This document shows positions 1 to 12,340 of a DNA stretch of 64,000 nucleotides, in pieces (positions within the stretch are counted from its first letter, which is position 1; each line of letters opens with the position of its first letter). Source of the DNA: Pseudomonas borbori (GTDB lineage Bacteria > Pseudomonadota > Gammaproteobacteria > Pseudomonadales > Pseudomonadaceae). Location of the stretch: NCBI RefSeq assembly GCF_900115555.1, contig NZ_FOWX01000002.1:186001-250000 (forward strand). The letters are read 5' to 3'. The notes beneath the pieces are model-generated. The model was not told where the DNA came from. It saw only the letters and a list, made by a program, of their open reading frames with translations, and made no database searches. Both the position numbers and the translations under genes were made by a program.

Positions 1-214
1 TGCCGAAGAACATCGCCGGAAAAGTGCAAACCCAGACGGTGATCATCATGCGCTTGAGGTCGATGCCGTCACGCACATGGGCGGTGGTTTTGGTCACGCT
101 GGAGGGGCGATAGAAGAAAGTGTCGAAAGCCTCGTACAAGGCATACCACTTCTCGTACCTGCCGCCTTTCTCGAAGTTGTGCTCGATTTTATCGAGGAAT
201 GCGCGCATACCCAT
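1..214 (-). CDS. nqrB: Na+-translocating NADH:quinone reductase subunit B, N-terminal part (cut by window edge)
   Basis: NqrB is a membrane subunit of the Na+-pumping NADH:quinone oxidoreductase and carries covalently bound FMN in the inner membrane. Only the first 71 codons are present. They read [14 protein letters not shown] and continue with the NqrB-typical [20 protein letters not shown] segment, followed by the start of the first membrane helix. The ATG is at 214-212, two bases after the nqrA stop, so the two genes are translationally close in one operon transcribed leftwards out of the window. The flavinylation site lies outside the window. Confidence 0.93.
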   Translation of the reverse strand, partial: MGMRAFLDKIEHNFEKGGRYEKWYALYEAFDTFFYRPSSVTKTTAHVRDGIDLKRMMITVWVCTFPAMFFG

Positions 215-216
215 GA

Positions 217-1587
<1,371 letters not shown>

Positions 1588-1827
1588 TTAGAATACGGGC
1601 GGCATCTGGATGTTTAATAGCCATATCCACATCAATAATGTTATTGACATGGGTAATGATGCCGAGCGCGGGTAAAAAATCCGCTTGATTATAAAGATGT
1701 ACTCCCCAACTAACCACCCGAGCGCTTGCTTTTTTTAGGCATTGCGCACGACGCACAACAGACCAAACTTGACTGGAATCATTGCGCGGGTGAAATGACA
1801 GTCACCCCCGCCGCCCGGAGTCACAGC

Positions 1828-2388
1828 ATGCGCAAACTACTGGCGCTTACCAGCCTGCTTCTGCTCAGCCCCGCACTGTTCGCCAACCCTGACGAGCGCT
1901 TGCGCGAGGCAAATTTCGCCGCGCAGACGACCCTGGAGCGAGCCAGCCTGGAGCGCAAGAACCAAAGCGTGCTGCGCTACCTGTGGGTCGACGTCTATGC
2001 CGCCGCCCTCTATGCGGAACCCAACGTCAGCGCCGTCCAGGCCCTTGACCCCCAACGCAGCAAGCGCCTGGAACTCTATTACTTCCGAAAAATCCAGCGC
2101 GACGACGTGATCGAGGCCGCCTGGACCACACTGAGTAGGCAACACGACACCGCCACGCTCGCGCGCCTGCGCAGCGACCTGGATGCCTTGCACGCGAGCT
2201 TCCTGGACATCAATCCAGGCGACCGTTACGCCCTCAACTACAACGCGAATAGCGGCCTGAGCCTGGAGCGTAACGGCAAAACCGCCTTCGCCAGCAACAA
2301 CCCGGAACTGGCCAGCGCCTACCTGGGCATCTGGCTGGCACCCAACGGGCTGTCGGACAGCCTGCGCAGCAGTCTGCTCAACGATTGA
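1828..2388 (+). CDS. secreted chalcone-isomerase-like protein
   Basis: The 186-residue product starts with a clear signal peptide (MRKLLALTSLLLLSPALFA, cleavage expected after ALFA), so it is exported. The mature part has hallmarks of the bacterial chalcone-isomerase-like family: an early LRYLWVDVYAAALYA strand, a conserved YYFRKI segment, GDRYALNY, and the C-terminal AYLGIWLAPNGLSDSLR block. In plants this fold cyclises chalcones; most bacterial members have no proven reaction and may bind fatty acids, so I assign only the fold. The ATG at 1828 was chosen because GGAG lies seven bases upstream and the signal peptide starts there; an ATG at 1795 gives a poorer N terminus. It converges on gap across a shared terminator. 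Confidence 0.8.
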   Translation: MRKLLALTSLLLLSPALFANPDERLREANFAAQTTLERASLERKNQSVLRYLWVDVYAAALYAEPNVSAVQALDPQRSKRLELYYFRKIQRDDVIEAAWTTLSRQHDTATLARLRSDLDALHASFLDINPGDRYALNYNANSGLSLERNGKTAFASNNPELASAYLGIWLAPNGLSDSLRSSLLND

Positions 2389-2402
2389 CCAACAAGCCTG
2401 GA

Positions 2403-2434
2403 TAAAAAAACGGGAGCCAAGGCTCCCGTTTTTC
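2403..2434. terminator. bidirectional intrinsic terminator between the chalcone-isomerase-like gene and gap
   Basis: A perfect hairpin with CGGGAGCC and GGCTCCCG arms is flanked by an A-run on the left and a T-run on the right. It therefore reads as a rho-independent terminator for the plus-strand gene ending at 2388 and, with the longer T-tract, for the minus-strand gap gene ending at 2450. Confidence 0.9.
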
Positions 2435-2449
2435 AATTTCTGCTAGCGC

Positions 2450-3898
2450 TTAGCGCGGAAAAGCCGGCGGATTGACCCCGACCATGTCCTCCATCACGCG
2501 CACCACCTGACAGCTGTAGCCGAACTCGTTGTCGTACCACACATAGAGTACGACACGATTGTCATTGGCGATGGTCGCTTCGGCATCCACCACACCGGCA
2601 TGACGCGAACCGACGAAGTCGGTGGAGACCACTTCCTGGGAGTTGACGAAATCGATCTGCTTGTGCAAATCCGAGTGCAGCGCCATGTAGCGCAGGTACT
2701 CGTTGATCTCTTCGCGGGTCGTGGCCTGCTCCAGGTTCAGGTTGAGGATGGCCATGGACACGTTCGGCGTCGGCACGCGAATGGCGTTGCCGGTCAACTT
2801 ACCCTTGAGCACCGGCAGCGCCTTGGCGGCGGCAGTGGCGGCCCCCGTCTCGGTGATCACCATGTTCAGCGCGGCACTACGACCACGACGACTGCCCTTG
2901 TGGAAGTTGTCGATCAGGTTCTGGTCGTTGGTGTACGAGTGCACGGTTTCGACGTGGCCATTGATGATGCCGTACTTGTCATTCACCGCCTTGAGCACCG
3001 GCACGATGGCGTTGGTGGTGCAGGAGGCCGCGGAAACGATCTTGTCGTCGGCGCTGATGTCGCCATGGTTGATGCCATGCACGATGTTCTTCAGCGCGCC
3101 CTTGCCGGGAGCCGTCAGCACCACGCGAGCGATGCCCGGGCAGGCCAGGTGCTGGCTCAAGCCCTCGGCGTCACGCCACACACCGGTGTTGTCCACCAGC
3201 AGCGCGTTATCGATACCGTACTGGGTGTAATCGACTTCGCTGGGCGACTTGGCATAAATCACCTGGATCAGGTTGCCATTGGCGGTGATGGTGTTGTTTT
3301 CCTCGTCGACGACGATGGTGCCGTCGAACGGACCGTGCACCGAGTCGCGGCGCAACAGACTGGCACGCTTGTCCAGATCGTTCTCTGCACCCTTGCGCAC
3401 GACGATCGCGCGCAGGCGCAGGCCATCACCACCACCGGTCTTCTCGATCAGGATACGCGCCAGCAGACGACCGATACGGCCGAAACCATAGAGCACCACA
3501 TCGGTGCCCTTGCGTGCCACGACATTCTGCTGGCCGGCTACCGGCTCCAGCTCGTCGCGCACGAACTGCTCGATGCTGCGGCCATTGGCCTCTGCCAGGT
3601 ACTTGGCCATCATCCGCCCCAAATCCACGGAAGCGGCACCCAGTTTGAGCTCGCTCATGGTCTTGAGCATCGGGAAAGTATCATGCACCGACAGTTCGGC
3701 ATCGCCATCCAGACGGTGACGCGCATAACGATGGGCCTTGAGAATCTGAATGACCGAACGGTTGATCAGGCTACGACCGTAGATCGAGGTGACTACGTTG
3801 TTGTTGCGGTAGAGCTGGCCAATCAAGGGAATCATCGCTTCTGCGAGGGCTTCTCGATCGATCCACTCACCGAGACACTGGTCGGGCTTCTGATTCAC
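2450..3898 (-). CDS. gap: glyceraldehyde-3-phosphate dehydrogenase, long form
   Basis: NAD(P)-dependent GAPDH interconverts glyceraldehyde-3-phosphate and 1,3-bisphosphoglycerate. The 482-residue protein belongs to the long bacterial form, with an extra N-terminal region of about 120 residues before the Rossmann motif GFGRIGR near residue 138. The catalytic cysteine sits in SAASCTTNA near residue 290, and the C-terminal VSWYDNE-type block is present as YVWYDNEFGYS. I place the start at the GTG at 3898, giving VNQKPDQCLGEW after a GGAAGG eight bases upstream. The open frame continues to 4141, but that extension has no homology and overlaps the mfd start. The gene is divergent from mfd with about 150 bp between them. 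Confidence 0.93.
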   Translation of the reverse strand: MNQKPDQCLGEWIDREALAEAMIPLIGQLYRNNNVVTSIYGRSLINRSVIQILKAHRYARHRLDGDAELSVHDTFPMLKTMSELKLGAASVDLGRMMAKYLAEANGRSIEQFVRDELEPVAGQQNVVARKGTDVVLYGFGRIGRLLARILIEKTGGGDGLRLRAIVVRKGAENDLDKRASLLRRDSVHGPFDGTIVVDEENNTITANGNLIQVIYAKSPSEVDYTQYGIDNALLVDNTGVWRDAEGLSQHLACPGIARVVLTAPGKGALKNIVHGINHGDISADDKIVSAASCTTNAIVPVLKAVNDKYGIINGHVETVHSYTNDQNLIDNFHKGSRRGRSAALNMVITETGAATAAAKALPVLKGKLTGNAIRVPTPNVSMAILNLNLEQATTREEINEYLRYMALHSDLHKQIDFVNSQEVVSTDFVGSRHAGVVDAEATIANDNRVVLYVWYDNEFGYSCQVVRVMEDMVGVNPPAFPR

Positions 3899-4050
3899 GG
3901 GCAGTACCTTCCATATGTAGGGGCTGAAAAAAGGGGCTACATTATGACGGCGTAGGCAATCGCCGGCAATCTGCAACGGACGAAACACTGACAACAACCA
4001 GCGCGGATAGTTACAATCGCGGGCCATGTCGTCATGCCCGTGAGCCGCCC

Positions 4051-7000
4051 GTGCCTGTACCGCCCGTATCCGTACTGCGCCTACCGCCCCTGCCCGCCAG
4101 CGCCGGGAAACAGCACTGGGGCAACCTGCCCGGTGCCGCACTGAGCCTGGCGATTGCCGAAGCTGCCAGCGCGGCCAAGCGCTTTACCCTGCTGCTGACG
4201 GAAGGCAGCGAGAACGCCGAGCGCCTGGAGCAGGAGCTGAGCTTCTTCGCACCGGAGCTGCCGGTGCTGCATTTTCCCGACTGGGAAACCCTGCCCTACG
4301 ACCTGTTTTCACCGCACCAGGACATCATCTCGCAACGCATTGCCGCGCTCTATCGCCTGCCGGAGCTGAAACATGGCGTCCTGGTCGTACCGATCACCAC
4401 CGCCCTGCATCGCCTGCCCCCCAGGCGCTTCCTGCTCGGCAGCAGCCTGGTGCTGGATGCCGGCCAGAAGCTCGACGTCAACGACATGCGCACGCGCCTG
4501 GAAGCGACGGGCTATCGCTGCGTCGACACGGTCTACGAACACGGCGAGTTCGCCGTGCGCGGCGCCCTGATCGACCTGTTCCCGATGGGCAGCGAGCAGC
4601 CGTTTCGCATCGACCTGTTCGACGACGAGATCGAAACCCTGCGCACCTTCGACCCGGAAACCCAACGCTCGATCGACAAGGTCGACTCGATCAAGCTGCT
4701 GCCGGCCCGCGAGTTTCCGCTGGAGAAAAAGGCCGTCAGCGATTTTCGCGGACGCTTTCGCGAGCGTTTCGACGTCGACTTCCGCCGCTGCCCGATCTAC
4801 CAGGATCTGTCCACCGGCATCACCCCGGCCGGCATCGAGTACTACCTGCCGCTGTTCTTCGAAGAAACCGCGACCCTGTTCGACTACCTGCCGCAGGACA
4901 CCCAGGTATTTTCCCTGCCGGGCGTGGAGAAGGCCGCCGAGCACTTCTGGAACGACGCGCGCAATCGCTATGAAGAACGCCGGGTCGACCCCGAGCGCCC
5001 ACTGCTGCCGCCGGCCGATATCTTCCTGCCGGTGGAAGACTGCTTCGCCCGTCTGAAGAACTGGCCACGAGTCGTCATCAGCCAGGAAGATATCGAACCA
5101 GGCGTCGGCCGCCAGCGCTTCAACGCCCAGCCCCTGCCCGACCTGGCGATCCAGGCCAAGGCCAGCGAGCCCCTGGCTTCTTTGCGCCGCTTCATCGAAG
5201 AGTATCCGGGCCGCGTGCTGTTCTGCGCCGAGTCCGCCGGGCGCCGCGAAGTGCTGCTGGAGCTGCTCGCCCGCCTCAAGCTCAAGCCCAGGGAAGTGAC
5301 CAGTTGGCCGGAATTCACCGCCAGCGAGGAGCGCCTGGGCATCTGTATCGCCCCGCTCGATGACGGCCTGCTGCTCGACGACCTAGCCCTGATCGCCGAG
5401 AGCCCGCTGTTCGGCCAACGGGTGATGCAACGTCGACGCCGCGAGAAAGCGCGCGACGCCGGCGACAACATGATCAAGAACCTCGCCGAGCTACGCGAAG
5501 GTGCACCCGTGGTGCATATCGATCACGGCGTCGGTCGCTACCTGGGCCTGGTCACCCTGGAAATCGACGGTCAAGCCGCCGAGTTCCTCGCTCTGATGTA
5601 CGCCGAGGACGCCAAGCTGTATGTGCCGGTTGCCAGCCTGCACCTGATCGCCCGCTACACCGGCAGCGACGACGCACTGGCCCCACTGCACCGCCTCGGC
5701 TCGGAAGCCTGGCAGAAAGCCAAGCGCAAGGCCGCCGAACAGGTGCGTGACGTGGCGGCCGAGCTGCTCGACATCTATGCCCGCCGCGCCGCCCGCGAAG
5801 GCTATGCCTTCGCCGACCCGCAGCTCGACTACGCGACCTTCAGCGCCGGCTTCCCCTTCGAGGAAACCCCGGACCAGCAGACCGCCATCGACGCGGTGCG
5901 CGACGACATGCTCTCGGCCAAGCCGATGGATCGCCTGATCTGCGGCGACGTCGGCTTCGGCAAGACCGAAGTGGCCATGCGCGCCGCCTTCATCGCCGTG
6001 CACAGCGGTCGCCAGGTGGCCGTGCTGGTGCCGACCACCCTGCTCGCCCAACAGCACTACAACAGCTTTCGCGACCGCTTCGCCGACTGGCCGGTGAATG
6101 TCGAGGTAATGAGCCGCTTCAAGAGCGCCAAGGAAGTCGCCAGTGCCATGCAGCAATTGAGCGAGGGCAAGGTCGACATCGTCATCGGCACCCACAAGCT
6201 GCTGCAGGGCGACATCCAGTTCAACAACCTGGGCCTGGTGATCATCGACGAGGAACACCGTTTCGGCGTGCGCCAGAAGGAACAGCTCAAGGCCTTGCGC
6301 AGCGAAGTCGACATCCTCACCCTCACCGCCACACCGATCCCTCGCACCCTGAACATGGCCGTGGCGGGCATGCGCGACCTGTCGATCATTGCCACCCCAC
6401 CGGCGCGCCGGCTGTCGGTGCGCACCTTCGTCATGGAGCAGAACAACCCGACCATCAAGGAAGCGCTGCTGCGCGAGCTGCTGCGCGGCGGCCAGGTGTA
6501 TTACCTGCACAACGACGTGAAGAGCATCGAGAAATGCGCCGCCGACCTGGCCGAACTGGTGCCGGAAGCGCGCATCGGCATCGGCCACGGGCAGATGCAC
6601 GAGCGCGAACTGGAACAGGTGATGGGCGACTTCTACCACAAGCGCTTCAACGTGCTGATCGCCTCGACCATCATCGAGACCGGCATCGACGTGCCCAGCG
6701 CCAACACCATCATCATCGAGCGCGCCGACAAGTTCGGCCTGGCCCAGCTGCACCAGCTGCGCGGCCGGGTCGGCCGCAGCCACCACCAGGCCTACGCCTA
6801 CCTGCTGACGCCGCCGCGCAAGCAGATGACCGACGATGCACAGAAGCGTCTCGAGGCGATCTCCGGCGCTCAGGATCTCGGCGCCGGCTTCCTCCTGGCC
6901 ACCCACGACCTGGAAATCCGCGGCGCCGGCGAACTGCTCGGCGACGGCCAGAGCGGGCAGATCCAGGCGGTCGGTTTCACCCTCTACATGGAAATGCTCG

Positions 7001-7503
7001 AGCGCGCGGTGAAAGCCATCCGCAAGGGCGAGCAACCCAACCTCGAGCAACCCCTGGGCGGCGGTCCGGAAATCAACCTGCGGGTGCCGGCGCTGATCCC
7101 GGAGGACTACCTGCCGGACGTGCATGCCCGACTGATCCTGTACAAGCGCATCACTTCGGCCGCCGACGAAGACGGCCTGAAAGAACTGCAGGTAGAGATG
7201 ATCGACCGCTTCGGCCTGCTACCGGAACCGAGCAAGAACCTGGTTCGCCTGACCCTGCTGAAATTGCAGGCGGAAAAGCTCGGCATCAAGAAGGTCGACG
7301 CCGGCCCACAAGGCGGCCGCATCGAATTCGCCGCCGATACCTGTGTCGATCCACTGACCCTGATCAAACTGATCCAGGGCCAACCGAATCGTTATAGGTT
7401 CGAAGGCGCCACAGTGTTCAAATTCCAGGCGCCCATGGAGCGCCCGGAGCATCGATTCGACACCCTGCATGCGCTGTTCGAGCGCCTGACTCCCTCTGTT
7501 TAA
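4051..7503 (+). CDS. mfd: transcription-repair coupling factor
   Basis: Mfd is an ATP-driven DNA translocase that removes RNA polymerase stalled at lesions and recruits UvrA. The 1150-residue length is normal. It starts with the UvrB-like module (DWETLPYDLFSPHQDIISQR). The CarD-like RNA-polymerase interaction domain begins near residue 484 (VVHIDHGVGRYLG). The RecG-like motor has Walker A GDVGFGKTE near residue 633, DEEHRFG near 733 and TATPIPRTL, then the C-terminal TRCF domain. The start is the GTG at 4051; no strong Shine-Dalgarno precedes it, so a shift of a few codons is possible. csiV follows after 11 bp, suggesting one transcript. Confidence 0.96.
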   Translation: MPVPPVSVLRLPPLPASAGKQHWGNLPGAALSLAIAEAASAAKRFTLLLTEGSENAERLEQELSFFAPELPVLHFPDWETLPYDLFSPHQDIISQRIAALYRLPELKHGVLVVPITTALHRLPPRRFLLGSSLVLDAGQKLDVNDMRTRLEATGYRCVDTVYEHGEFAVRGALIDLFPMGSEQPFRIDLFDDEIETLRTFDPETQRSIDKVDSIKLLPAREFPLEKKAVSDFRGRFRERFDVDFRRCPIYQDLSTGITPAGIEYYLPLFFEETATLFDYLPQDTQVFSLPGVEKAAEHFWNDARNRYEERRVDPERPLLPPADIFLPVEDCFARLKNWPRVVISQEDIEPGVGRQRFNAQPLPDLAIQAKASEPLASLRRFIEEYPGRVLFCAESAGRREVLLELLARLKLKPREVTSWPEFTASEERLGICIAPLDDGLLLDDLALIAESPLFGQRVMQRRRREKARDAGDNMIKNLAELREGAPVVHIDHGVGRYLGLVTLEIDGQAAEFLALMYAEDAKLYVPVASLHLIARYTGSDDALAPLHRLGSEAWQKAKRKAAEQVRDVAAELLDIYARRAAREGYAFADPQLDYATFSAGFPFEETPDQQTAIDAVRDDMLSAKPMDRLICGDVGFGKTEVAMRAAFIAVHSGRQVAVLVPTTLLAQQHYNSFRDRFADWPVNVEVMSRFKSAKEVASAMQQLSEGKVDIVIGTHKLLQGDIQFNNLGLVIIDEEHRFGVRQKEQLKALRSEVDILTLTATPIPRTLNMAVAGMRDLSIIATPPARRLSVRTFVMEQNNPTIKEALLRELLRGGQVYYLHNDVKSIEKCAADLAELVPEARIGIGHGQMHERELEQVMGDFYHKRFNVLIASTIIETGIDVPSANTIIIERADKFGLAQLHQLRGRVGRSHHQAYAYLLTPPRKQMTDDAQKRLEAISGAQDLGAGFLLATHDLEIRGAGELLGDGQSGQIQAVGFTLYMEMLERAVKAIRKGEQPNLEQPLGGGPEINLRVPALIPEDYLPDVHARLILYKRITSAADEDGLKELQVEMIDRFGLLPEPSKNLVRLTLLKLQAEKLGIKKVDAGPQGGRIEFAADTCVDPLTLIKLIQGQPNRYRFEGATVFKFQAPMERPEHRFDTLHALFERLTPSV

Positions 7504-7514
7504 AGGACTGACCC

Positions 7515-8054
7515 ATGCGCGCACGCCAGCCCCTGGCCCTGCTCTCACTAATCCTGCTGTCGCTACTGAGCAGCAGCGCCGCCTTGGCCGAGACCATGTT
7601 CCAGGTAGAAGTGATCGTCTTCCGCCAAACAACCGAGCAATTACCCGCCGCCCGCCCCGCCCCCGACGACTGGGCACAAGGCGCATGGCCGATCGACCCC
7701 AGCCAGGAACGCGTCACCACGCTGAACATTGAGGCGAGCAAACTCACCCCGGCCAACGGCTACAGCGTGCTGCTGCACAAAGCCTGGGCGCAGAGCATCG
7801 GCGCCAGCCCCAGCAGCGTGGCACTGAGCAGCGGCAGCGAACAGTCCGGTCATTTCCCGGTCGAAGGTACCCTTGAGCTGCAACAGAACCGCCTCATCGA
7901 CCTGGACGTTAACCTGTGGATCAATAGGTTCGATGACAACGGCTGGCTCAGCAGCAGCGAACTGATCAAGCACAGCACGCACCTGCAAAGCGGCGAACTG
8001 ACCTACCTCGACCACGGCAGCCTCGGCCTGCTGGTGCGCATCAGCCCGTTGTAA
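7515..8054 (+). CDS. CsiV-family exported protein
   Basis: The 179-residue product has a signal peptide (hydrophobic core LALLSLILLSLLSSSAALA). It then opens with MFQVEVIVFRQ, the signature start of the CsiV (peptidoglycan-binding) family, and ends with the family-typical GELTYLDHGSLGLLVRISPL block. The founding member was described as an inner-membrane or periplasmic protein in a marine bacterium; the Pseudomonas role is unknown. It lies 11 bp after mfd with an AAGGAC ribosome site, so it is probably co-transcribed although no functional link to repair is evident. Confidence 0.8.
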   Translation: MRARQPLALLSLILLSLLSSSAALAETMFQVEVIVFRQTTEQLPAARPAPDDWAQGAWPIDPSQERVTTLNIEASKLTPANGYSVLLHKAWAQSIGASPSSVALSSGSEQSGHFPVEGTLELQQNRLIDLDVNLWINRFDDNGWLSSSELIKHSTHLQSGELTYLDHGSLGLLVRISPL

Positions 8055-8155
8055 GGAGCCGGGAAGCGGGAAGCGGAAGTTTGCTAGCCGCCGCCCAATG
8101 CTCATCAAGGCTTTTCGCTGTTACTTGCAGCTTAAAGCTTGCCGCATATTTTCCA

Positions 8156-9914
<1,759 letters not shown>

Positions 9915-9927
9915 AAATAATCCTCAA

Positions 9928-10449
9928 CTAAAGTGACGCCGCCGCCCAGAGCGGACACGCCGCCTCGTCGATCTGCACGGCACAGTGAACAGGGACGCAG
10001 GGGAACAGCGCCAGCAGATCGGCATTGCGCAGACGCACACAACCATGCGAACGCGGCACGCCCATGGGTTCGGTGTCCGGCGTGCCATGCAGATAGATGT
10101 AACGGCGGAAGGTATCGACCTCGCCCAGCAGATTGCGCCCCGGCTCACAGCCGCTGAGCCAGATGATCCGCGTGAGGATCCAGTCACGATCGGGGAACTG
10201 CTCGGCCAGGACCGGCGACCAGACCTCACCGGTCCAGCGCCGGCCGCGCAATACCGCCCCCGTGGGCAAACCTTCGCCGATTTTCGCTCGCACTCGATGC
10301 AAACCACGCGGGGTGCAGCCGGAGCCATTCAGCTCGCCCGGACCATTGCGGGCGGTGGAGACCGGCAGGCGCAACAACAACTGCCCGTCGGCGAAGCCGT
10401 ACAGGCGCTGATCGGCGAGAGAAATATGCAGAAAGTCGAGTGTACGCAT
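9928..10449 (-). CDS. YkuD-domain enzyme without signal peptide (possible cytosolic L,D-carboxypeptidase)
   Basis: The 173-residue product is a bare YkuD (L,D-transpeptidase) domain. The active-site signature is complete: H121 followed by GTPDTEPMGVPRSHGCVRLRN, with H135, catalytic C137 and R139. YkuD proteins usually act in the periplasm on tetrapeptide stems, but this one starts MRTLDFLHISLADQRLYG, straight into the fold, with no signal sequence or membrane helix. Cytosolic YkuD proteins in Acinetobacter (ElsL/LdtK) are L,D-carboxypeptidases of peptidoglycan recycling. The next gene downstream, 13 bp away, is nagZ, which works in the same pathway. I infer a recycling role; specific activity is not shown by sequence. 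Confidence 0.82.
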   Translation of the reverse strand: MRTLDFLHISLADQRLYGFADGQLLLRLPVSTARNGPGELNGSGCTPRGLHRVRAKIGEGLPTGAVLRGRRWTGEVWSPVLAEQFPDRDWILTRIIWLSGCEPGRNLLGEVDTFRRYIYLHGTPDTEPMGVPRSHGCVRLRNADLLALFPCVPVHCAVQIDEAACPLWAAASL

Positions 10450-10497
10450 GGGCGAGTAGCTTAGCGGATCGGGCTCGCCAAGCCCACTGGCATGGCA

Positions 10498-11205
10498 TCA
10501 AACCTTGGCGGCGACGCCCGTGGGTTTGGCGCGCAGCTTGAGCTGAGCGCTGGCCAGAACCTCATCGGTCACACCGCTGTCCGAACGCATGCCAGCGGCC
10601 AGAAATGGCACCATCATGCGCATGACCTGCTCGATCGAAGTACTCACCCCGAAATCGGTCTCGGCCATGGCGCGCAGCGCTTTGATTCCGGACATGCTGA
10701 ATGCCGCGGCGCCAAGCATGAAATGCACACGCCAGAACAGCTCAAGCGGCGGGATACGCGGTGCCGCCTCATGCACTAGAAGCATGTAACGACGAAAGAC
10801 CTTGCCGTACACCTCTTCAAGGTACTTGCGCAGGTGCCCCTGACTCTGGCTGAAAGCCAAACCCAGCAGACGCATGAATATCGACAAATCGTTGCCACTA
10901 CGCGGCTTCACGGCCAACGCCTGGTCGACCAGCAACTCGAGCAATTCCTCAAGGCTGGCTTTTGCCTCCTGCTTGGCCTGACGGCGATCCAGCTCGCGAT
11001 CGAGGCTGCTGCAAAAAGGACCGAGAAAACGAGAAAAAACCGCCTGAATCAGTGCTTTTTTAGAACCAAAATGATAATTCACCGCTGCCAGATTGACCCC
11101 AGCCTTACTGGTAATCAAGCGCAATGAAGTTTCCGCAAAACCTTTCTCTGCGAACAACTGCTCCGCCGCATCGAGAATGCGCTCAACGGTTTCCGACTGG
11201 GCCAT
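10498..11205 (-). CDS. psrA: TetR-family regulator of fatty-acid degradation and rpoS
   Basis: PsrA is a TetR-type DNA-binding protein that senses long-chain fatty acids, represses beta-oxidation genes and itself, and activates rpoS. The 235-residue sequence has the N-terminal HTH (ERILDAAEQLFAEKGFAETSLRLI, then AAVNYHFGSKKALIQAVF), whose recognition helix is typical of the PsrA group, and a C-terminal ligand domain. Position beside lexA and nagZ is the conserved Pseudomonas location. Two overlapping PsrA-type palindromes lie just upstream (11220-11246), consistent with autoregulation. Confidence 0.94.
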   Translation of the reverse strand: MAQSETVERILDAAEQLFAEKGFAETSLRLITSKAGVNLAAVNYHFGSKKALIQAVFSRFLGPFCSSLDRELDRRQAKQEAKASLEELLELLVDQALAVKPRSGNDLSIFMRLLGLAFSQSQGHLRKYLEEVYGKVFRRYMLLVHEAAPRIPPLELFWRVHFMLGAAAFSMSGIKALRAMAETDFGVSTSIEQVMRMMVPFLAAGMRSDSGVTDEVLASAQLKLRAKPTGVAAKV

Positions 11206-11219
11206 GACAACTCACCTGA

Positions 11220-11246
11220 CAAACACTTGTTTGAAACATACGTTTC
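11220..11246 (-). promoter_or_regulatory. tandem PsrA operator at psrA
   Basis: Two palindromes share one base: CAAACACTTGTTTG (11220-11233) and GAAACATACGTTTC (11233-11246). Each fits the published PsrA pattern of (G/C)AAAC, 2-4 bases, GTTT(G/C). They start 15 bp upstream of the psrA ATG. The same 27-bp architecture recurs upstream of fadB. Confidence 0.85.
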
Positions 11247-11414
11247 GCCCCACCTTCTTGTCAAGTCGCACCGGCCACTTTCTGGCTGAACAGTCACGCA
11301 TTCACACCCAAAAAGCCGGAGCCTGTCGGTTAGACACACTTGTCATTGGTCAAGTAACACGCAGTAGGGATCAAACCGCAAGCAGCGAATTTAACCAGGA
11401 AGAAAAAAGGAAGA

Positions 11415-11442
11415 TTGCCAACTCAGAATCACTGTATATAAT
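11415..11442 (+). promoter_or_regulatory. lexA sigma-70 promoter
   Basis: TTGCCA (11415-11420) and a perfect TATAAT (11437-11442) are separated by 16 bp. The -10 hexamer lies inside the first LexA box, so repressor binding would block polymerase directly. Confidence 0.75.
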
Positions 11443-11466
11443 CACAGTCACTGTATAAAAAGACAG
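11432..11466 (+). promoter_or_regulatory. two LexA (SOS) boxes upstream of lexA
   Basis: CTGTATATAATCACAG (11432-11447) and CTGTATAAAAAGACAG (11451-11466) both match CTG-N10-CAG exactly. They are 3 bp apart and end 8 bp before the lexA ATG. This is the standard autoregulatory arrangement, here with two sites. Confidence 0.93.
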
Positions 11467-11474
11467 AGCCAGAC

Positions 11475-12083
11475 ATGCTGAAACTGACGTCACGCCAAGC
11501 TGAAATCCTTACCTTCATCAAGCACTGTCTTGACGATAACGGCTACCCGCCAACCCGTGCTGAAATCGCCCAGGCACTTGGCTTCAAGTCACCCAACGCC
11601 GCAGAAGAACATCTCAAAGCCCTGGCTCGCAAAGGGGCCATCGAAATGACTCCCGGCGCTTCACGGGGCATTCGCATTCCAGGCTATGAACCGAACAACA
11701 CAGAAGAGGGCTTACCCGTGATCGGCCGCGTCGCCGCCGGCGCGCCCATTTTAGCGCAACAGAACGTTGAAGACTCATGCCGGATCAACCCCGAATTCTT
11801 CCACCCCAAAGCCGACTATCTGCTGCGCGTACGCGGCATGAGCATGAAGGACATCGGCATCGTCGACGGCGACCTGCTTGCAGTCCACACCACCCGTGAG
11901 GCACGCAATGGCCAGATAGTGGTAGCCCGCATCGATGACGAAGTAACGGTCAAGCGCTTCAAGCGCGAAGGCAACAAAGTCTGGCTTATCGCGGAAAATC
12001 CCGAATTCGCCCCCATCGAAGTGAATCTGGAAGAGCAAGAACTGATTATTGAAGGCCTGAGTGTCGGCGTTATCCGCCGCTAG
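11475..12083 (+). CDS. lexA: SOS repressor LexA
   Basis: LexA represses DNA-damage genes and is inactivated by RecA-stimulated self-cleavage. The 202-residue protein has the N-terminal winged helix ([20 protein letters not shown]), the cleavage site Ala88-Gly89 in GRVAAGAPI, and the Ser123-Lys160 catalytic dyad in RGMSMKD and EVTVKRF. All key residues are intact. Two SOS boxes overlap its promoter. sulA follows 257 bp downstream on the same strand with no box of its own, so the two probably form one SOS unit. Confidence 0.97.
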   Translation: MLKLTSRQAEILTFIKHCLDDNGYPPTRAEIAQALGFKSPNAAEEHLKALARKGAIEMTPGASRGIRIPGYEPNNTEEGLPVIGRVAAGAPILAQQNVEDSCRINPEFFHPKADYLLRVRGMSMKDIGIVDGDLLAVHTTREARNGQIVVARIDDEVTVKRFKREGNKVWLIAENPEFAPIEVNLEEQELIIEGLSVGVIRR

Positions 12084-12340
12084 CGACTCGCTTGCTGAAA
12101 CCATGGCTAAGCCGGGCAAGACGCGGGCGACCACAGCGCCAGACCGGCCAACATGGCCATAAAACAATAGTGGCAGGCAAGTCCGCAGGGCGCGCGTAGC
12201 CGATGCAAGTGACATTTACCACGGTAAACAAGCACTTTCCCTGCCCGTCAGGCTTGCACTCAAGCGTGCCATGCCAAGGCGGCGAGCCGTCCAAGTGGAC
12301 AAGTGCAGGCAGCCTTCAACAGCCTGCCAGAGGAGGTTGT

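Noticed and set aside
2600..3955. 451-codon frame opposite gap
   Set aside because: Low-complexity TTTT/VGVRVHG-type composition and no homology; gap is clearly the gene.
3899..4141. Extension of gap to a 563-residue protein
   Set aside because: Extra codons overlap the mfd start, lack family similarity, and a good GTG with ribosome site exists at 3898.
5491..7125. 544-codon frame opposite mfd
   Set aside because: His/Ala/Gly/Val-rich low-complexity composition typical of antisense frames; no recognisable motif.
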